Shown: positions 7,812-15,697 of the stretch, piece after piece
Layout of the letters: each line of letters begins with the position of its first letter
How positions within the stretch are numbered: position 1 is the stretch's first letter
Source of the DNA: a virus
Reading direction: 5' to 3' (one strand)
IMG/VR virus record: IMGVR_UViG_3300037485_000579
Coordinates: 1-38,724 of that record
Length of the DNA: 38,724 nt
Translations under genes and position numbers: made by a program
Notes under the pieces: generated by a model
Seen by the model: only the letters and a program-made list of their open reading frames with translations
Told to the model about the DNA's origin: nothing
Database searches by the model: none

Positions 7812-8381
7812 ATGGCTACTCGTTACATCCTTACAAACTCTATTGATCTACTCTATATCGTAACTGATCAATCAGGAGTGATAATAAGCAGTAACGACCT
7901 ATTCAAGGAGTACACCAGCCATATTCAACCATCCAAGGCAGCAGATGTGATGGCTGATGACACAGACAAAGATTCATTCATCGATTCTGTCAATAAGGCG
8001 AAAGGGTCAAAGCCTATCCCTATTCGATTCTACGCGAAGACAAAGCAGAAGTCAGGCTCTCTGAAGTGGAATCTATGGAACGTGTATTTCATACTCGGTA
8101 GCCTCCACTTCATCGGTGTACCAATCATAGACGTTACTTCGATAACTTCGCACGAATACGAACGGCAGAAAAAGCTATTGGAAGATTTCAGATTCATGTT
8201 ATCTCACGAACTTCGCCAGCCGTTGACATCTGTTGCCGGACTCGTCAAGTTAATGATTGAGAAGGACACGCTGGAAGATGACGGCGAGAACGGCGAGTTA
8301 TTGAACATGATACAAGAGAGCGTACAGCGGATGGATGACTCTATCCACGCTCTCGTTAACAAGGCAGCACGGGAACTATGA
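7812..8381 (+). CDS. Orphan PAS + HisKA (histidine phosphoacceptor) protein lacking an ATPase domain
   Basis: A 189-residue protein. Residues 1-110 look like a PAS sensor fold (IVTDQSGVIISSN near 16-28; LHFIGVPIIDVTSI near 98-111). Residues 118-186 are a two-helix dimerisation and phosphoacceptor domain with the H-box FRFMLSHELRQPLTSVAGL, in which His132 would be the phosphoacceptor. The protein ends after the second helix: there is no HATPase_c domain (no N, G1 or G2 boxes) here or in the next gene. By family knowledge it cannot phosphorylate itself. It could dimerise with a host kinase, drain phosphate, or act as a phosphatase. Its end overlaps the next gene (ATGA), within the lysis operon. 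The ATG at 7812 is preferred over a TTG four codons upstream. Confidence 0.85.
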   Translation: MATRYILTNSIDLLYIVTDQSGVIISSNDLFKEYTSHIQPSKAADVMADDTDKDSFIDSVNKAKGSKPIPIRFYAKTKQKSGSLKWNLWNVYFILGSLHFIGVPIIDVTSITSHEYERQKKLLEDFRFMLSHELRQPLTSVAGLVKLMIEKDTLEDDGENGELLNMIQESVQRMDDSIHALVNKAAREL

Positions 8382-8557
8382 ATGCACAGCTACTACCGAA
8401 GACTGAACAGGAAGCAGACGAGAGGCTTATTAACGTGGTGTGTAGCTACGTAGCCGAACGAGGGATGCCGATTAAGATAGCGTACCAAGTTCTGAAATGC
8501 AACCTGAAGGACAAATCTATGCTCGGAACGGGGCTGTTAAAACTTGCCAAGAAATGA
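8378..8557 (+). CDS. Small hypothetical protein
   Basis: A 59-residue frame linked by ATGA overlaps to both neighbours (start 8378, stop 8555-8557), which argues that it is translated. The sequence (MNAQLLPKTEQEADERLINV at the start, several Lys at the end) looks helical with one Cys pair of unknown meaning. No family is recognised. It does not supply the missing kinase domain of the gene before it. Confidence 0.6.
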   Translation: MNAQLLPKTEQEADERLINVVCSYVAERGMPIKIAYQVLKCNLKDKSMLGTGLLKLAKK

Positions 8558-9201
8558 CAACCGAACGATTGATATTATCAGCCATCATAGGGCTGCTACT
8601 TCTGATGCAGATAGGAACGTGCAACGAGAAGACGGCGTTAGAGGGTGACTACCGACTTATGAACGAACAGGCGAGGCTTATTACCGTGCAGCACATGGAA
8701 GATTCATCTGCGCTCTACTCTATGCGAATCAATCAGACCGATGGTAACGTGATAGTAGACGAGATAATGAAGATGAGAAAGCCTACCGAGGTCGTTAAGA
8801 TTGTCACTCGTACCGTTATCAAGACCGTTATCAAGCTGGCTGATCCTATACAGTTCGATTCTACCAACTACCTACGACTGCCACAGACGTTCAGCCAGTC
8901 AGATAAATGGATGAGTATAGACGGGGCGATTGACAGCACAGGAACGCTCAGGATTGACTCATTGATAAGTAGTGGCACATTCACCTATGCCGTGGGCGAT
9001 TCGGTTAGAAGTGGCTTGTTTAACCGTCTGTTCAAGGTATCCGATCCCGTGGTACGGTTGCACATCGACAACCCTGCGATTCAGCTAACCGGATTCAGTA
9101 ACGTGTACGCACGAAAGCAGCGTAAGTGGTGGCAGTCAACAGGAGCAAAAATAGGATTAGGAGTATTGGCTGGAGCTGTTGGTGTAACTTTATTGAAGTA
9201 A
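8554..9201 (+). CDS. Spanin-like envelope protein with two hydrophobic ends
   Basis: A 215-residue protein with an N-terminal membrane segment (residues 6-20, LILSAIIGLLLLMQIG), a long periplasmic-type region containing a helical stretch and beta-rich middle, and a C-terminal hydrophobic segment after KWWQSTGAK (GLGVLAGAVGVTLL). Envelope-spanning topology at the end of the lysis cassette suggests a unimolecular spanin that joins inner and outer membranes. A similar WW-(x)n-glycine-rich tail is common in late-region proteins of Bacteroidota phages. The spanin role is inferred from topology and location only. The ATG at 8554 overlaps the previous stop codon. Confidence 0.6.
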   Translation: MTTERLILSAIIGLLLLMQIGTCNEKTALEGDYRLMNEQARLITVQHMEDSSALYSMRINQTDGNVIVDEIMKMRKPTEVVKIVTRTVIKTVIKLADPIQFDSTNYLRLPQTFSQSDKWMSIDGAIDSTGTLRIDSLISSGTFTYAVGDSVRSGLFNRLFKVSDPVVRLHIDNPAIQLTGFSNVYARKQRKWWQSTGAKIGLGVLAGAVGVTLLK

Positions 9202-9245
9202 TTATCAGGGAGTTATAAAAATAATCACTCTCAACTAAAATAATG

Positions 9246-9277
9246 TTTGCAGAATCAAAATAAAAGAGTTTACTTTG
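9246..9277 (+). promoter_or_regulatory. Early promoter 1 (TTTG - 20 nt - TTACTTTG)
   Basis: A -33 TTTG at 9246-9249 and a -7 TTACTTTG (one mismatch to TAnnTTTG) at 9270-9277 with a 20-nt spacer, matching the Bacteroidota promoter layout. The 33-base segment 9245-9277 is repeated exactly at 10648-10680. It precedes the early gene at 9314 by about 36 nt. Confidence 0.8.
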
Positions 9278-9313
9278 CCCTATCAATAATTAACCACTCA
9301 ATAATTCACCCAC

Positions 9314-9559
9314 ATGGCAAAGAAGTATCTCTCAGGTTACACAACATCGGTAACCGTCAAAATCAACGAGTGCGAATTAGAATGCACCGGATTCTACGAA
9401 GTAGGCGAAGCCGAAGACTTCGACACCCAACCAACAGGAGCAACATTTGATATTGAAAAGATGGAACTCGTCAAGGGTGACCTCATCGACTTCACTCTAT
9501 CCAACCCCAACATGGTCGACATCGAGACTCGGTGCATCGACATCATTGAGAATCTTTAA
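9314..9559 (+). CDS. Small acidic early protein, hypothetical
   Basis: An 81-residue, strongly acidic protein beginning MAKKYLSGYTTSVTVKI. It is the first gene behind early promoter 1. It has two Cys in CELEC near residue 18 and one near residue 74, and a predicted beta-rich character. No family is recognised. Position as the first early gene would fit a host take-over or anti-defence protein, but nothing in the sequence proves that. Confidence 0.7.
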   Translation: MAKKYLSGYTTSVTVKINECELECTGFYEVGEAEDFDTQPTGATFDIEKMELVKGDLIDFTLSNPNMVDIETRCIDIIENL

Positions 9560-9586
9560 TCATTCACCCTTTAATAATCCACAATC

Positions 9587-9883
9587 ATGGCAAAGCCGAT
9601 CACTTACTTCAAGAATGTAGAATCAACTAACTTCTACCACTACAACCACCTAACTGGAGAACTGCTCCACATCATCAACGATGGTTGCTACCGTGCTATC
9701 ATTCGCCGGTGTGACTCACAGGCAGCTAACATAGTAAGAGTCTACCACCGCGAGTTAGAGTACGGTGTACCTTCCGAGGTTGCACTCTATTCGGAAGTTG
9801 AGATAGACGAGTTCGTCAAGGCATTCGACAAGGTGCAGAACTCAATCAACGACACTTCACACGCTGCCTTCGCTTCATTTTAA
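9587..9883 (+). CDS. Small early hypothetical protein
   Basis: A 98-residue protein in the early operon, 27 bases after the previous gene and 28 before the SSB-like gene. It begins MAKPITYFKNVESTNFYHYN and has a helical second half. No motif is recognised. It may be a partner of the SSB-like protein because of linkage, which is inference only. Confidence 0.7.
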   Translation: MAKPITYFKNVESTNFYHYNHLTGELLHIINDGCYRAIIRRCDSQAANIVRVYHRELEYGVPSEVALYSEVEIDEFVKAFDKVQNSINDTSHAAFASF

Positions 9884-9911
9884 TTTAGTAACCAATTCAA
9901 TCCAAATCAAT

Positions 9912-10604
9912 ATGTCAACACCATCGTTAACTGCCCCTGTTGGGGGTGAATCAAACTACATCAAGAGCATCGCACCGGAAGGTATGCACGTTGCCCGTAT
10001 CTATCAGATTATCGACTTAGGTACAACCGAGCAGGGTGGTAACTTTCCCGGCAAGAAACGCAAAGTGCAGTTCCTCCTTGAACTACCAATGGAGTTAGCC
10101 ATCTTCAACCCTGAGAAGGGCGAGCAGCCGTACTACCTCCGCAAGGGCTACACGCTATCGATGAACAGCAAGGCGATCCTCCGTAAGGACGTTGAGAGCC
10201 TACTCGGTAAGAAGATGACAGACGAGGACGCATCCAAGTTCAACGTCTTTAGCCTACTGGGTGCGCCCTGCATGGTTCAGGTGGTTCACGCTGTGAAAGG
10301 TGAGAACACCTACGCTAACATCAACAACATGACACCAATGCCGAAAGGTATGGTATGCCCTGCACCGTTCAATCCTACGGTAGTATTCAGCACACAGACT
10401 CCCGATATGACTATCTTCACCACCCTGCCATCGTTCGTGCAGGACAAGATCAAGGAGTCGGATGAGTTCATCGCTTACATGGCAAGTCAGATGGACAGCC
10501 ACGGCGCACCTGCACCAGCACCGAAAACAATCGCTAAACCGAGTTCAGAGGATACGTCTAACGATCTTCCTTGGGACTTGCCAACAGACGGCAAACCGTT
10601 CTAA
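9912..10604 (+). CDS. Single-stranded DNA-binding-like protein
   Basis: A 230-residue protein. Residues 20-160 have the pattern of an OB-fold found in phage SSB-like proteins (APEGMHVARIYQIIDLGT; KKRKVQFLLELP). The last residues, DLPWDLPTDGKPF, form an acidic tail with a terminal Phe, as in SSB tails that recruit replication and repair proteins. A linker rich in Pro, Ala and Ser joins the two. It sits next to a coiled-coil recombination-type protein and a RecE-like nuclease. The SSB role is well supported by context and tail. A terminator follows at 10611. Confidence 0.75.
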   Translation: MSTPSLTAPVGGESNYIKSIAPEGMHVARIYQIIDLGTTEQGGNFPGKKRKVQFLLELPMELAIFNPEKGEQPYYLRKGYTLSMNSKAILRKDVESLLGKKMTDEDASKFNVFSLLGAPCMVQVVHAVKGENTYANINNMTPMPKGMVCPAPFNPTVVFSTQTPDMTIFTTLPSFVQDKIKESDEFIAYMASQMDSHGAPAPAPKTIAKPSSEDTSNDLPWDLPTDGKPF

Positions 10605-10610
10605 TTTATC

Positions 10611-10638
10611 GGGAGGCTAAACACCTCCCTTTATTTTA
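10611..10638 (+). terminator. Intrinsic terminator after the SSB-like gene
   Basis: GGGAGG (10611-10616) pairs with CCTCCC (10624-10629), with a 7-nt loop and a T-rich tail. It separates the first early transcript from the second early promoter. Confidence 0.8.
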
Positions 10639-10648
10639 ATCTCAAAAG

Positions 10649-10680
10649 TTTGCAGAATCAAAATAAAAGAGTTTACTTTG
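10649..10680 (+). promoter_or_regulatory. Early promoter 2, exact copy of early promoter 1
   Basis: TTTG at 10649-10652 and TTACTTTG at 10673-10680 with a 20-nt spacer. The 33 bases 10648-10680 equal 9245-9277. It drives the operon starting at 10703. Confidence 0.8.
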
Positions 10681-10702
10681 TCATTCAATAATTCACAAAG
10701 CC

Positions 10703-11368
10703 ATGAAAGCAGAACTAACAATCAAAGTAACCGACCTATACGAGGTCATCAATCACCCGACATTACTCAGGACGCAGCAAATACTAAGTAATGCACCTGA
10801 GAGCATCACAGACAGACTTTCTTATGACATCACGGCTGAGAGCCTGAAGCTGGCAAGCGAAGCCATTAAAAGCATCGAATCGGCACGTAAGGTAGCTACC
10901 TCACCGCTGGATGCCTACAAGAAACAAATAATGGACATTGAAAAGGAAGCAACAGCACCGCTCTCCGAGTTCATCACCGAGCGTAAGGCTATGATGTTAG
11001 TCTACTCTTCCGAACTGGAACGCATCCAACGTGAGGCAAACGAGAAAATCAAAGCCGAGGCAGAGGCTTCACTTGCCAACTCAGGAGCGGAGACGATAGC
11101 TGATATGATGGGGCGATTCACAGACAGGCTGGTAAGCGTACAGACAGAGCAGCCAAAGAACATCAGAGTAACGAACAAGGCACGAGTAATAGAAGGTACA
11201 CCTCTTCACATGGTAGACTGGGCAGCGGTAGTGTTCGCCCTGATAGCAGCAGAGAAGTTCGATTCAGAGGTGCTACTCACAGGACTCGCCAAGGCGATGG
11301 CTGATACAGGGATTAAAGACATTAAAGGAATCGAAGTTTACCAACACAAGACACAAGTCATCCGATAA
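10703..11368 (+). CDS. Coiled-coil early protein, recombination-associated type
   Basis: A 221-residue protein with a long charged helical region (residues 50-120: ESARKVATSPLDAYKKQI, then EREAN-type heptads) and a C-terminal domain containing MVDWAAVVFALIAAEKF near residues 173-189. Proteins of this layout sit beside SSB and RecE/RecT or Sak genes in many phages and are grouped near DUF1351- and Gp157-like families. The exact family is not certain. Linkage to the SSB-like and PD-(D/E)XK genes suggests a role in recombination or DNA end processing. Confidence 0.65.
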   Translation: MKAELTIKVTDLYEVINHPTLLRTQQILSNAPESITDRLSYDITAESLKLASEAIKSIESARKVATSPLDAYKKQIMDIEKEATAPLSEFITERKAMMLVYSSELERIQREANEKIKAEAEASLANSGAETIADMMGRFTDRLVSVQTEQPKNIRVTNKARVIEGTPLHMVDWAAVVFALIAAEKFDSEVLLTGLAKAMADTGIKDIKGIEVYQHKTQVIR

Positions 11369-11392
11369 TTCAATCAATCAAATACACAAGCC

Positions 11393-11743
11393 ATGATCCT
11401 AATTTCACAAGGTTACTCATTCACTACATTGTCGCATAGACAGATAATTGAAGTAATGGAAGACATCAGAATCACCCGAGGGCTTTCAAAAGAAAAGCTA
11501 TCAAATGATGCAGGATACGCACGGGTTACTTATACCAATCTTTCAAATTCAGCATCTCGATTTAGTGCAAACTCATACACTCGATTTTGCGCAGTTCTCA
11601 AAGGGACAGAAGTTGAACCAAGGGTAAAAAGCAGAAGAGGTAAGCCTTTTGATATCACCCTTGAGGAAGCAATCGCCATCTGCAAGGCTAACGGATTGAG
11701 AGTTGCAAAATCAGAAGTAACTACTAACTGGATCGAGTTATGA
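11393..11743 (+). CDS. XRE/Cro-type HTH regulator
   Basis: A 116-residue protein. Residues 18-70 match the XRE helix-turn-helix: an EVMEDIRITRGLSKEKLSNDAG first half, then a recognition helix in YARVTYTNLSNS. The C-terminal part (FDITLEEAIAICKANGLRV) is a short helical extension. It lies in the second early operon without its own promoter and with no opposing regulator, so it is more likely an early-to-late switch than a lysogeny repressor. This reading is inference. Confidence 0.75.
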   Translation: MILISQGYSFTTLSHRQIIEVMEDIRITRGLSKEKLSNDAGYARVTYTNLSNSASRFSANSYTRFCAVLKGTEVEPRVKSRRGKPFDITLEEAIAICKANGLRVAKSEVTTNWIEL

Positions 11744-11958
11744 GAACGCCAATCGAATTGTTAATCTACCAGCTTCAGTACCGGTACAACGTAGACCCGA
11801 ATCCTGTTCTAATGATCGCCATCGAAACAGCTACCTCAATGCTCGGACTTGAGCGGTCGCATTTAGAGACCACATACCTTGAGGGTAGAATCGATGAATC
11901 GCATAAGAAACAGATTGACCCTGAGGAGTTCTTCACCGCGAAATACACCAAGCCATGA
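11740..11958 (+). CDS. Small hypothetical protein
   Basis: A 72-residue protein linked by ATGA overlaps to the HTH regulator and the RecE-like nuclease. It is helical and acidic near its end (DPEEFFTAKYTKP). No family is recognised. Tight coupling suggests it is made in proportion to the nuclease. Confidence 0.65.
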   Translation: MRTPIELLIYQLQYRYNVDPNPVLMIAIETATSMLGLERSHLETTYLEGRIDESHKKQIDPEEFFTAKYTKP

Positions 11959-12560
11959 CAAGAGACGAGTTCATATTCTACCCTGCCGTTTCGGCATCGA
12001 GGATAAAGAAGCACTACACAGGAGACATCAGCTATGCTAAGTTTGCCCTCTCTAAGGGGGCAGACTTCCATCAGCAACTACTTGAGACAGAGCCGGAACA
12101 GATGGTATCGGAGGCAGCTAACGTACACCGCTGCATCATGAGTCACCCTATCGCCTCTCGTATCTACACAGGCTCACAGAAGGAAGTAGCAGTCATCTCA
12201 ATGGTTACCGTGATGGAGCAGCAGATACCAGCCAAGGCGATGCTTGACATTCATAACATGGGGCTTGGTATCATCGCCGACATCAAGACTACTTCAGCGA
12301 AGACGATGGAGGCATTCCAGTCGGATATGATAAAGCACTACAATCACATTCAAGCTGCGTGGTTCGCCAAGGTAGCAGGGGTTGATCCGAGTAGCTTCTA
12401 TTACATCGGAGTGCCGGCTAAGGCAAAGCAGGATAGTTCTAACGAGAATGACATCTTCGTATGCCGACATAGCGACTATGATTTACAACAGGCGAACTTC
12501 TTAATTGAAGACTACATCAGGAAGGAATGGGATAACGTGAAAAATTCATTTGCTAAATAA
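11955..12560 (+). CDS. PD-(D/E)XK exonuclease, RecE / exonuclease VIII-like
   Basis: A 201-residue nuclease. Motifs in order: GADFHQQLLE (His39), MLDIH (Asp98), IIADIKTT (Asp109, Lys111) and HIQAAWFAK (Gln133), the layout of the RecE and PDDEXK_12 families. Such enzymes resect double-stranded ends for annealing recombination together with an SSB or RecT-like protein. The length is about two thirds of common phage relatives, but the catalytic core is complete. I find no RecT in the window; the coiled-coil protein at 10703 is a possible functional partner. Confidence 0.85.
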   Translation: MTRDEFIFYPAVSASRIKKHYTGDISYAKFALSKGADFHQQLLETEPEQMVSEAANVHRCIMSHPIASRIYTGSQKEVAVISMVTVMEQQIPAKAMLDIHNMGLGIIADIKTTSAKTMEAFQSDMIKHYNHIQAAWFAKVAGVDPSSFYYIGVPAKAKQDSSNENDIFVCRHSDYDLQQANFLIEDYIRKEWDNVKNSFAK

Positions 12561-12561
12561 C

Positions 12562-12774
12562 ATGGAAAACAATTCAGTATCACACCCATCCTACTACGGA
12601 GGCGAGGATAACGTCTACGAGGCGATTAAAGTGATCCAAGCACACAACCTGAACTTCTGCCTCGGTAATGCTATCAAGTACGTCCTACGGGCTGGGAAGA
12701 AGGATTCGGAAACGCGAATCAAAGACCTTAAGAAAGCGATTGAATATTTACAGTTTGAAATTGAGAAAGGATGA
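12562..12774 (+). CDS. DUF3310 protein
   Basis: A 70-residue protein matching DUF3310, also called nucleotide kinase-like: SHPSYYGG, YEAIKVIQAHNLNFCLGNAIKYVLRAG in two parts, and DLKKAIEYLQ. The family is frequent in phages and linked to nucleotide or replication functions, but its biochemistry is not settled. The ATG at 12562 is used; a TTG four codons upstream is less likely. It overlaps the next gene by 4 bases. Confidence 0.9.
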   Translation: MENNSVSHPSYYGGEDNVYEAIKVIQAHNLNFCLGNAIKYVLRAGKKDSETRIKDLKKAIEYLQFEIEKG

Positions 12775-13481
12775 AAAACATACACGTAATACCAAGCAGA
12801 AAGCCAATCGGAATACATTTCTTAGATTATCACATCACTTCATCAGAAGAGATTAAAGAAGGAGATTGGTTTTACTTATATGATGCGGATATTATCGCCA
12901 AGTACGTGAGTGTAAAACCTGTGGTTGAAGGCAAAAAAATCATCCTAACAACAAACGTAGACTTAATTGCTGATGGTGTACAAGCTATTGATGATGAGTT
13001 TCTGCAATGGTTTGTAAAGAATCCAACTTGCGAGGAGGTTGAGGTAAAGAAAGGTTTTGCAGATGGAACGGATTATGGTTATAATTTCCTTGATTACAAA
13101 ATAATCATTCCAATCGAAGAAACTAAACAAGAAACACTTGGATATATTTGCCCACAAACAAAAAAACAATGTGATGATGAATGTTGTGTGAGTGCAAAAG
13201 ATTGTCATGTAGAAGCAGGGATGGGTATTATATCAGATTCTAAACAAGAAACGATTGAAGAAGCTGCTGAAAGATTAGTGAATAGACCTTATGGAAATGT
13301 AGTATCTAAAAGTTCATTCATTGAAGGTGCTGCAGTCCAAGCCAAAAGGATGTATAGTGAGGAGGATATGATTGAATTCATGCAGTATATCGTATCCAAC
13401 CAAGAGTTAGAACACACGTCCTCTGTAAGCAAGGATACTGCCAAGTACTATCTTGAACAATTCAAAAAACAGAAATCATGA
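12771..13481 (+). CDS. Accessory protein of Bacteroidota phages, function unknown
   Basis: A 236-residue protein, visibly more AT-rich than the nuclease gene before it. The N-terminal half contains IDDEFLQWFVKNPTCEEVEV, a segment that recurs in accessory genes of Bacteroidota phages. A Cys-rich patch (ICPQTKKQCDDECC, then CHVEAG) near residues 125-148 could bind metal. The C-terminal part (SSFIEGAAVQAKRMYSEEDM) is another recurrent module. It therefore looks like a fusion of recurring modules. Function unknown. Confidence 0.75.
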   Translation: MKNIHVIPSRKPIGIHFLDYHITSSEEIKEGDWFYLYDADIIAKYVSVKPVVEGKKIILTTNVDLIADGVQAIDDEFLQWFVKNPTCEEVEVKKGFADGTDYGYNFLDYKIIIPIEETKQETLGYICPQTKKQCDDECCVSAKDCHVEAGMGIISDSKQETIEEAAERLVNRPYGNVVSKSSFIEGAAVQAKRMYSEEDMIEFMQYIVSNQELEHTSSVSKDTAKYYLEQFKKQKS

Positions 13482-13834
13482 AAGCAAGCGAACTGCGTAT
13501 TGTGAATTACTATAATCAATTTGGAAATATACATCAAGCAAATGGAACTGTTATTTCACAGCTTGAAATAGCACCAAAAGACCAGTTGTGGTGCAAAGCC
13601 ATTCCCCTCACAGAAGAGTGGTTGCTGAAGTTTGGGTTTCAAGAATATTTATCGCCTACCGATTTGAGAATTAATATTGCATCGGGTATTTTGCTTCAGT
13701 TTCATTTTGGCGTAAATAAAATTGAATGCTGGATTGGAGATGAAATATCAAGACCAGATTTAATATATGTCCATCAACTTCAAAATCTTTTTCACGCCCT
13801 CACAGGTGAAGAACTAACAATAACTGAATCATGA
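13478..13834 (+). CDS. Accessory protein, ELRIVN...LTEEWLLKFGF family
   Basis: A 118-residue protein of a small family common in Bacteroidota phages and mobile elements, recognisable by ELRIVNYYNQFGN at the start, IPLTEEWLLKFGF in the middle and YVHQLQNLFHALTGEEL at the end. Function unknown. Joined by ATGA overlaps to both neighbours in an AT-rich stretch. Confidence 0.8.
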   Translation: MKASELRIVNYYNQFGNIHQANGTVISQLEIAPKDQLWCKAIPLTEEWLLKFGFQEYLSPTDLRINIASGILLQFHFGVNKIECWIGDEISRPDLIYVHQLQNLFHALTGEELTITES

Positions 13835-14238
13835 GCAGAAAAATAAAATTCAGGGGCTTAACAAAAGCCAACAATGTGATGGTGTTTGGTGATTTAATCC
13901 ATTGTCCTAACGGTAGCCATAGAATCATAGGGTATGAGCAAAAGGGCGAAATCCCATTAGATGTAGATTACAACGACTTTAACGAACTTATTCAATCCAG
14001 CACCATCGGAGAGTTCACAGGACTTCACGACAAGAACGGTGTTGAGATTTACGAGGGGGATATATTGGCCTTTGAACAAGAAAAGAACTTCAAGAAAGTA
14101 TTCATTCATCACTTCGAGATAAAGTGGAATAATGACCGCGCAGCTTGGACTCAATTTTCACCGCTCGAATTAATTGTCGTAGTCGGCAACATCTACCAAA
14201 ATCCTGAATTACTAACTTCTAAAACAACTCAATCATGA
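13831..14238 (+). CDS. YopX family protein
   Basis: A 135-residue protein with the YopX features: IKFRGLTK at the start, TIGEFTGLHDKNGVEIYEGD in the middle and a C-terminal VVVGNIYQNPEL. YopX proteins are frequent in phages and plasmids of Gram-positive and Bacteroidota hosts; their function is unknown. The gene is in the accessory operon with ATGA overlaps on both sides. Confidence 0.9.
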   Translation: MSRKIKFRGLTKANNVMVFGDLIHCPNGSHRIIGYEQKGEIPLDVDYNDFNELIQSSTIGEFTGLHDKNGVEIYEGDILAFEQEKNFKKVFIHHFEIKWNNDRAAWTQFSPLELIVVVGNIYQNPELLTSKTTQS

Positions 14239-14483
14239 AAGCAGTAGCGATAGCCTGCATATCAGTTGTATTGACAGCTGGATTTTTAATAGCAATAGAT
14301 AAGACACTTCCTTACCCATCCACACCAACAAAGACCTATCCAATAGAGCTGCTATTGCATTGGTCGACAAAGGCACAAGCCGGTTATCCAACTATGGAAT
14401 GTGATTCAATCAAAGGCGATACTGTGTACAAGGATGGCAATAGCATTGTAGTTAAGAACATTTTAAACATAAAATTCAAATGA
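14235..14483 (+). CDS. Small membrane-anchored hypothetical protein
   Basis: An 82-residue protein with an N-terminal hydrophobic segment (residues 3-21, AVAIACISVVLTAGFLIAI) and a short outside or periplasmic domain. Such small early membrane proteins can act in superinfection exclusion, but no motif supports this here. Confidence 0.6.
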   Translation: MKAVAIACISVVLTAGFLIAIDKTLPYPSTPTKTYPIELLLHWSTKAQAGYPTMECDSIKGDTVYKDGNSIVVKNILNIKFK

Positions 14484-14731
14484 GCGACAAGGAACAAAAT
14501 AAAGATTTACCTGCATTTGCTTGTGTAGCAATTTCAGGCAATGATGGCTATCACCAAGATGGCCTAACTAAACGTGAATACTTTGATGGATTAGCTATGC
14601 AAGGTTTATTGACAAGAGTTCCTGATAGGCATAATGGAGAAACTGATTTAGGGGTACTTGAATCTTTAAGGATAGCAGAGGAAGCTGTTATTATGGCTGA
14701 TGCTTTACTTAATAAACTTGAAACACCATGA
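14480..14731 (+). CDS. Small conserved phage protein (GLTKREYFDGLAMQG type)
   Basis: An 83-residue protein carrying the GLTKREYFDGLAMQGLL segment that recurs in small early phage proteins from many hosts, followed by a helical tail (IAEEAVIMADALLNKL). Function unknown. It is linked by ATGA overlaps on both sides. Confidence 0.8.
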   Translation: MSDKEQNKDLPAFACVAISGNDGYHQDGLTKREYFDGLAMQGLLTRVPDRHNGETDLGVLESLRIAEEAVIMADALLNKLETP

Positions 14732-14952
14732 GCGACAAGACACCCACAGCAGTAGAATGGCTGATTGACCAGCTAAACAAGACAGGGTTTGCTCAAGTCG
14801 TAACAGATGAGGAAATCGCTAAAGCCATAGAAATTGAGAAGCAGCAGATAATGAAATCAGTTGAAGATGGTTTTAACGAAGGAAGCAAACACCCTGAAGA
14901 TGTTAAAATTCAATCAGCAGAACAATACTACACCGAAACCTACAAGCCATGA
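14728..14952 (+). CDS. Small conserved protein (TAVEWL...AEQYY type)
   Basis: A 74-residue helical protein with TAVEWLIDQLNK at the start, a central AIEIEKQQIMKS helix and a SAEQYYTETY end. This layout recurs in small accessory proteins of Bacteroidota phages. Function unknown. Confidence 0.8.
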   Translation: MSDKTPTAVEWLIDQLNKTGFAQVVTDEEIAKAIEIEKQQIMKSVEDGFNEGSKHPEDVKIQSAEQYYTETYKP

Positions 14953-15386
14953 CAGAACTCCTGAAGCATTACAAAGATCGCTACGAGACCGAGAAGATGC
15001 TATTCCACCGAGAGATAGAAGTACGGATGCAGATGGCGATGGACAGATGGTGGGCGATGAATGGCGAAGTGCCAGCCTACATCATAGCGAAGGATTTGAT
15101 GGTCAACCTATCCAACCTAACAGAACGCATACAGTACGAGATAGGGAATAAAGCAGGGCTTGAGATTTTGAACACGGAGCAGCCCTGCATCATAGAGTCT
15201 ACTATCAAAGAGTTAGAGAATCACACGCACCGGGCATCACACATCAGCTACTCTGCTGAGTTCTATCTATACCTTGCTAATAATTCACGCGAACAAATAC
15301 TTTCTGAATACCATGCAACAAGAAGCCGAGATTTACCGAGTGATAGCACGTTACATGAGCATCAAGTACCCGAAGGTTATCTTTAG
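14949..15386 (+). CDS. Hypothetical helical protein
   Basis: A 145-residue, mostly helical protein (MTELLKHYKDRYETEKMLFH at the start). Composition returns here to the richer GC level of the core genome. Its last 25 codons overlap the VRR-NUC gene by 74 bases, long for this genome, so the C-terminus may be a recent extension. No family is recognised. Confidence 0.7.
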   Translation: MTELLKHYKDRYETEKMLFHREIEVRMQMAMDRWWAMNGEVPAYIIAKDLMVNLSNLTERIQYEIGNKAGLEILNTEQPCIIESTIKELENHTHRASHISYSAEFYLYLANNSREQILSEYHATRSRDLPSDSTLHEHQVPEGYL

Positions 15387-15693
15387 ATTTGACTTCGCTG
15401 CTGGAATGTACATGAGTGTATTCCAATCCAAGAACCACAAGGCTATGAATCCAATTAGGGGCTACCCTGACTTATTCATAGCAAAGCCGAATAAAGACTT
15501 CTCAGGGCTTTTCATAGAGATAAAGACAGAGAAGGGCAATCCGTTCAAGAAAGACGGTGAGATGAAGTCTAACGAGCATACAGAGCGACAGGCTGAGATA
15601 TTATCAGCACTCAACGAAGCTGGCTATCTTGCCGTCTTCGGAACAGGAACAGAGCAATGTATTAAATTGATTGACGAATACCTAAACAACTGA
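15313..15693 (+). CDS. VRR-NUC domain nuclease
   Basis: A 126-residue protein that is nearly all VRR-NUC domain, a PD-(D/E)XK fold. Visible motifs are FRFDFAAG (near residue 23), the active-site GYPDLFIAK (near 47), LFIEIKTEKG (near 63) and ERQAEILSALNEAGYLAVF, with the Gln typical of the family. Stand-alone phage VRR-NUC proteins are thought to cleave branched or structured DNA. ATG 15313 is chosen because it starts the conserved domain; an upstream start would extend further into the previous gene. Confidence 0.88.
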   Translation: MQQEAEIYRVIARYMSIKYPKVIFRFDFAAGMYMSVFQSKNHKAMNPIRGYPDLFIAKPNKDFSGLFIEIKTEKGNPFKKDGEMKSNEHTERQAEILSALNEAGYLAVFGTGTEQCIKLIDEYLNN

Positions 15694-15697
15694 ACCA

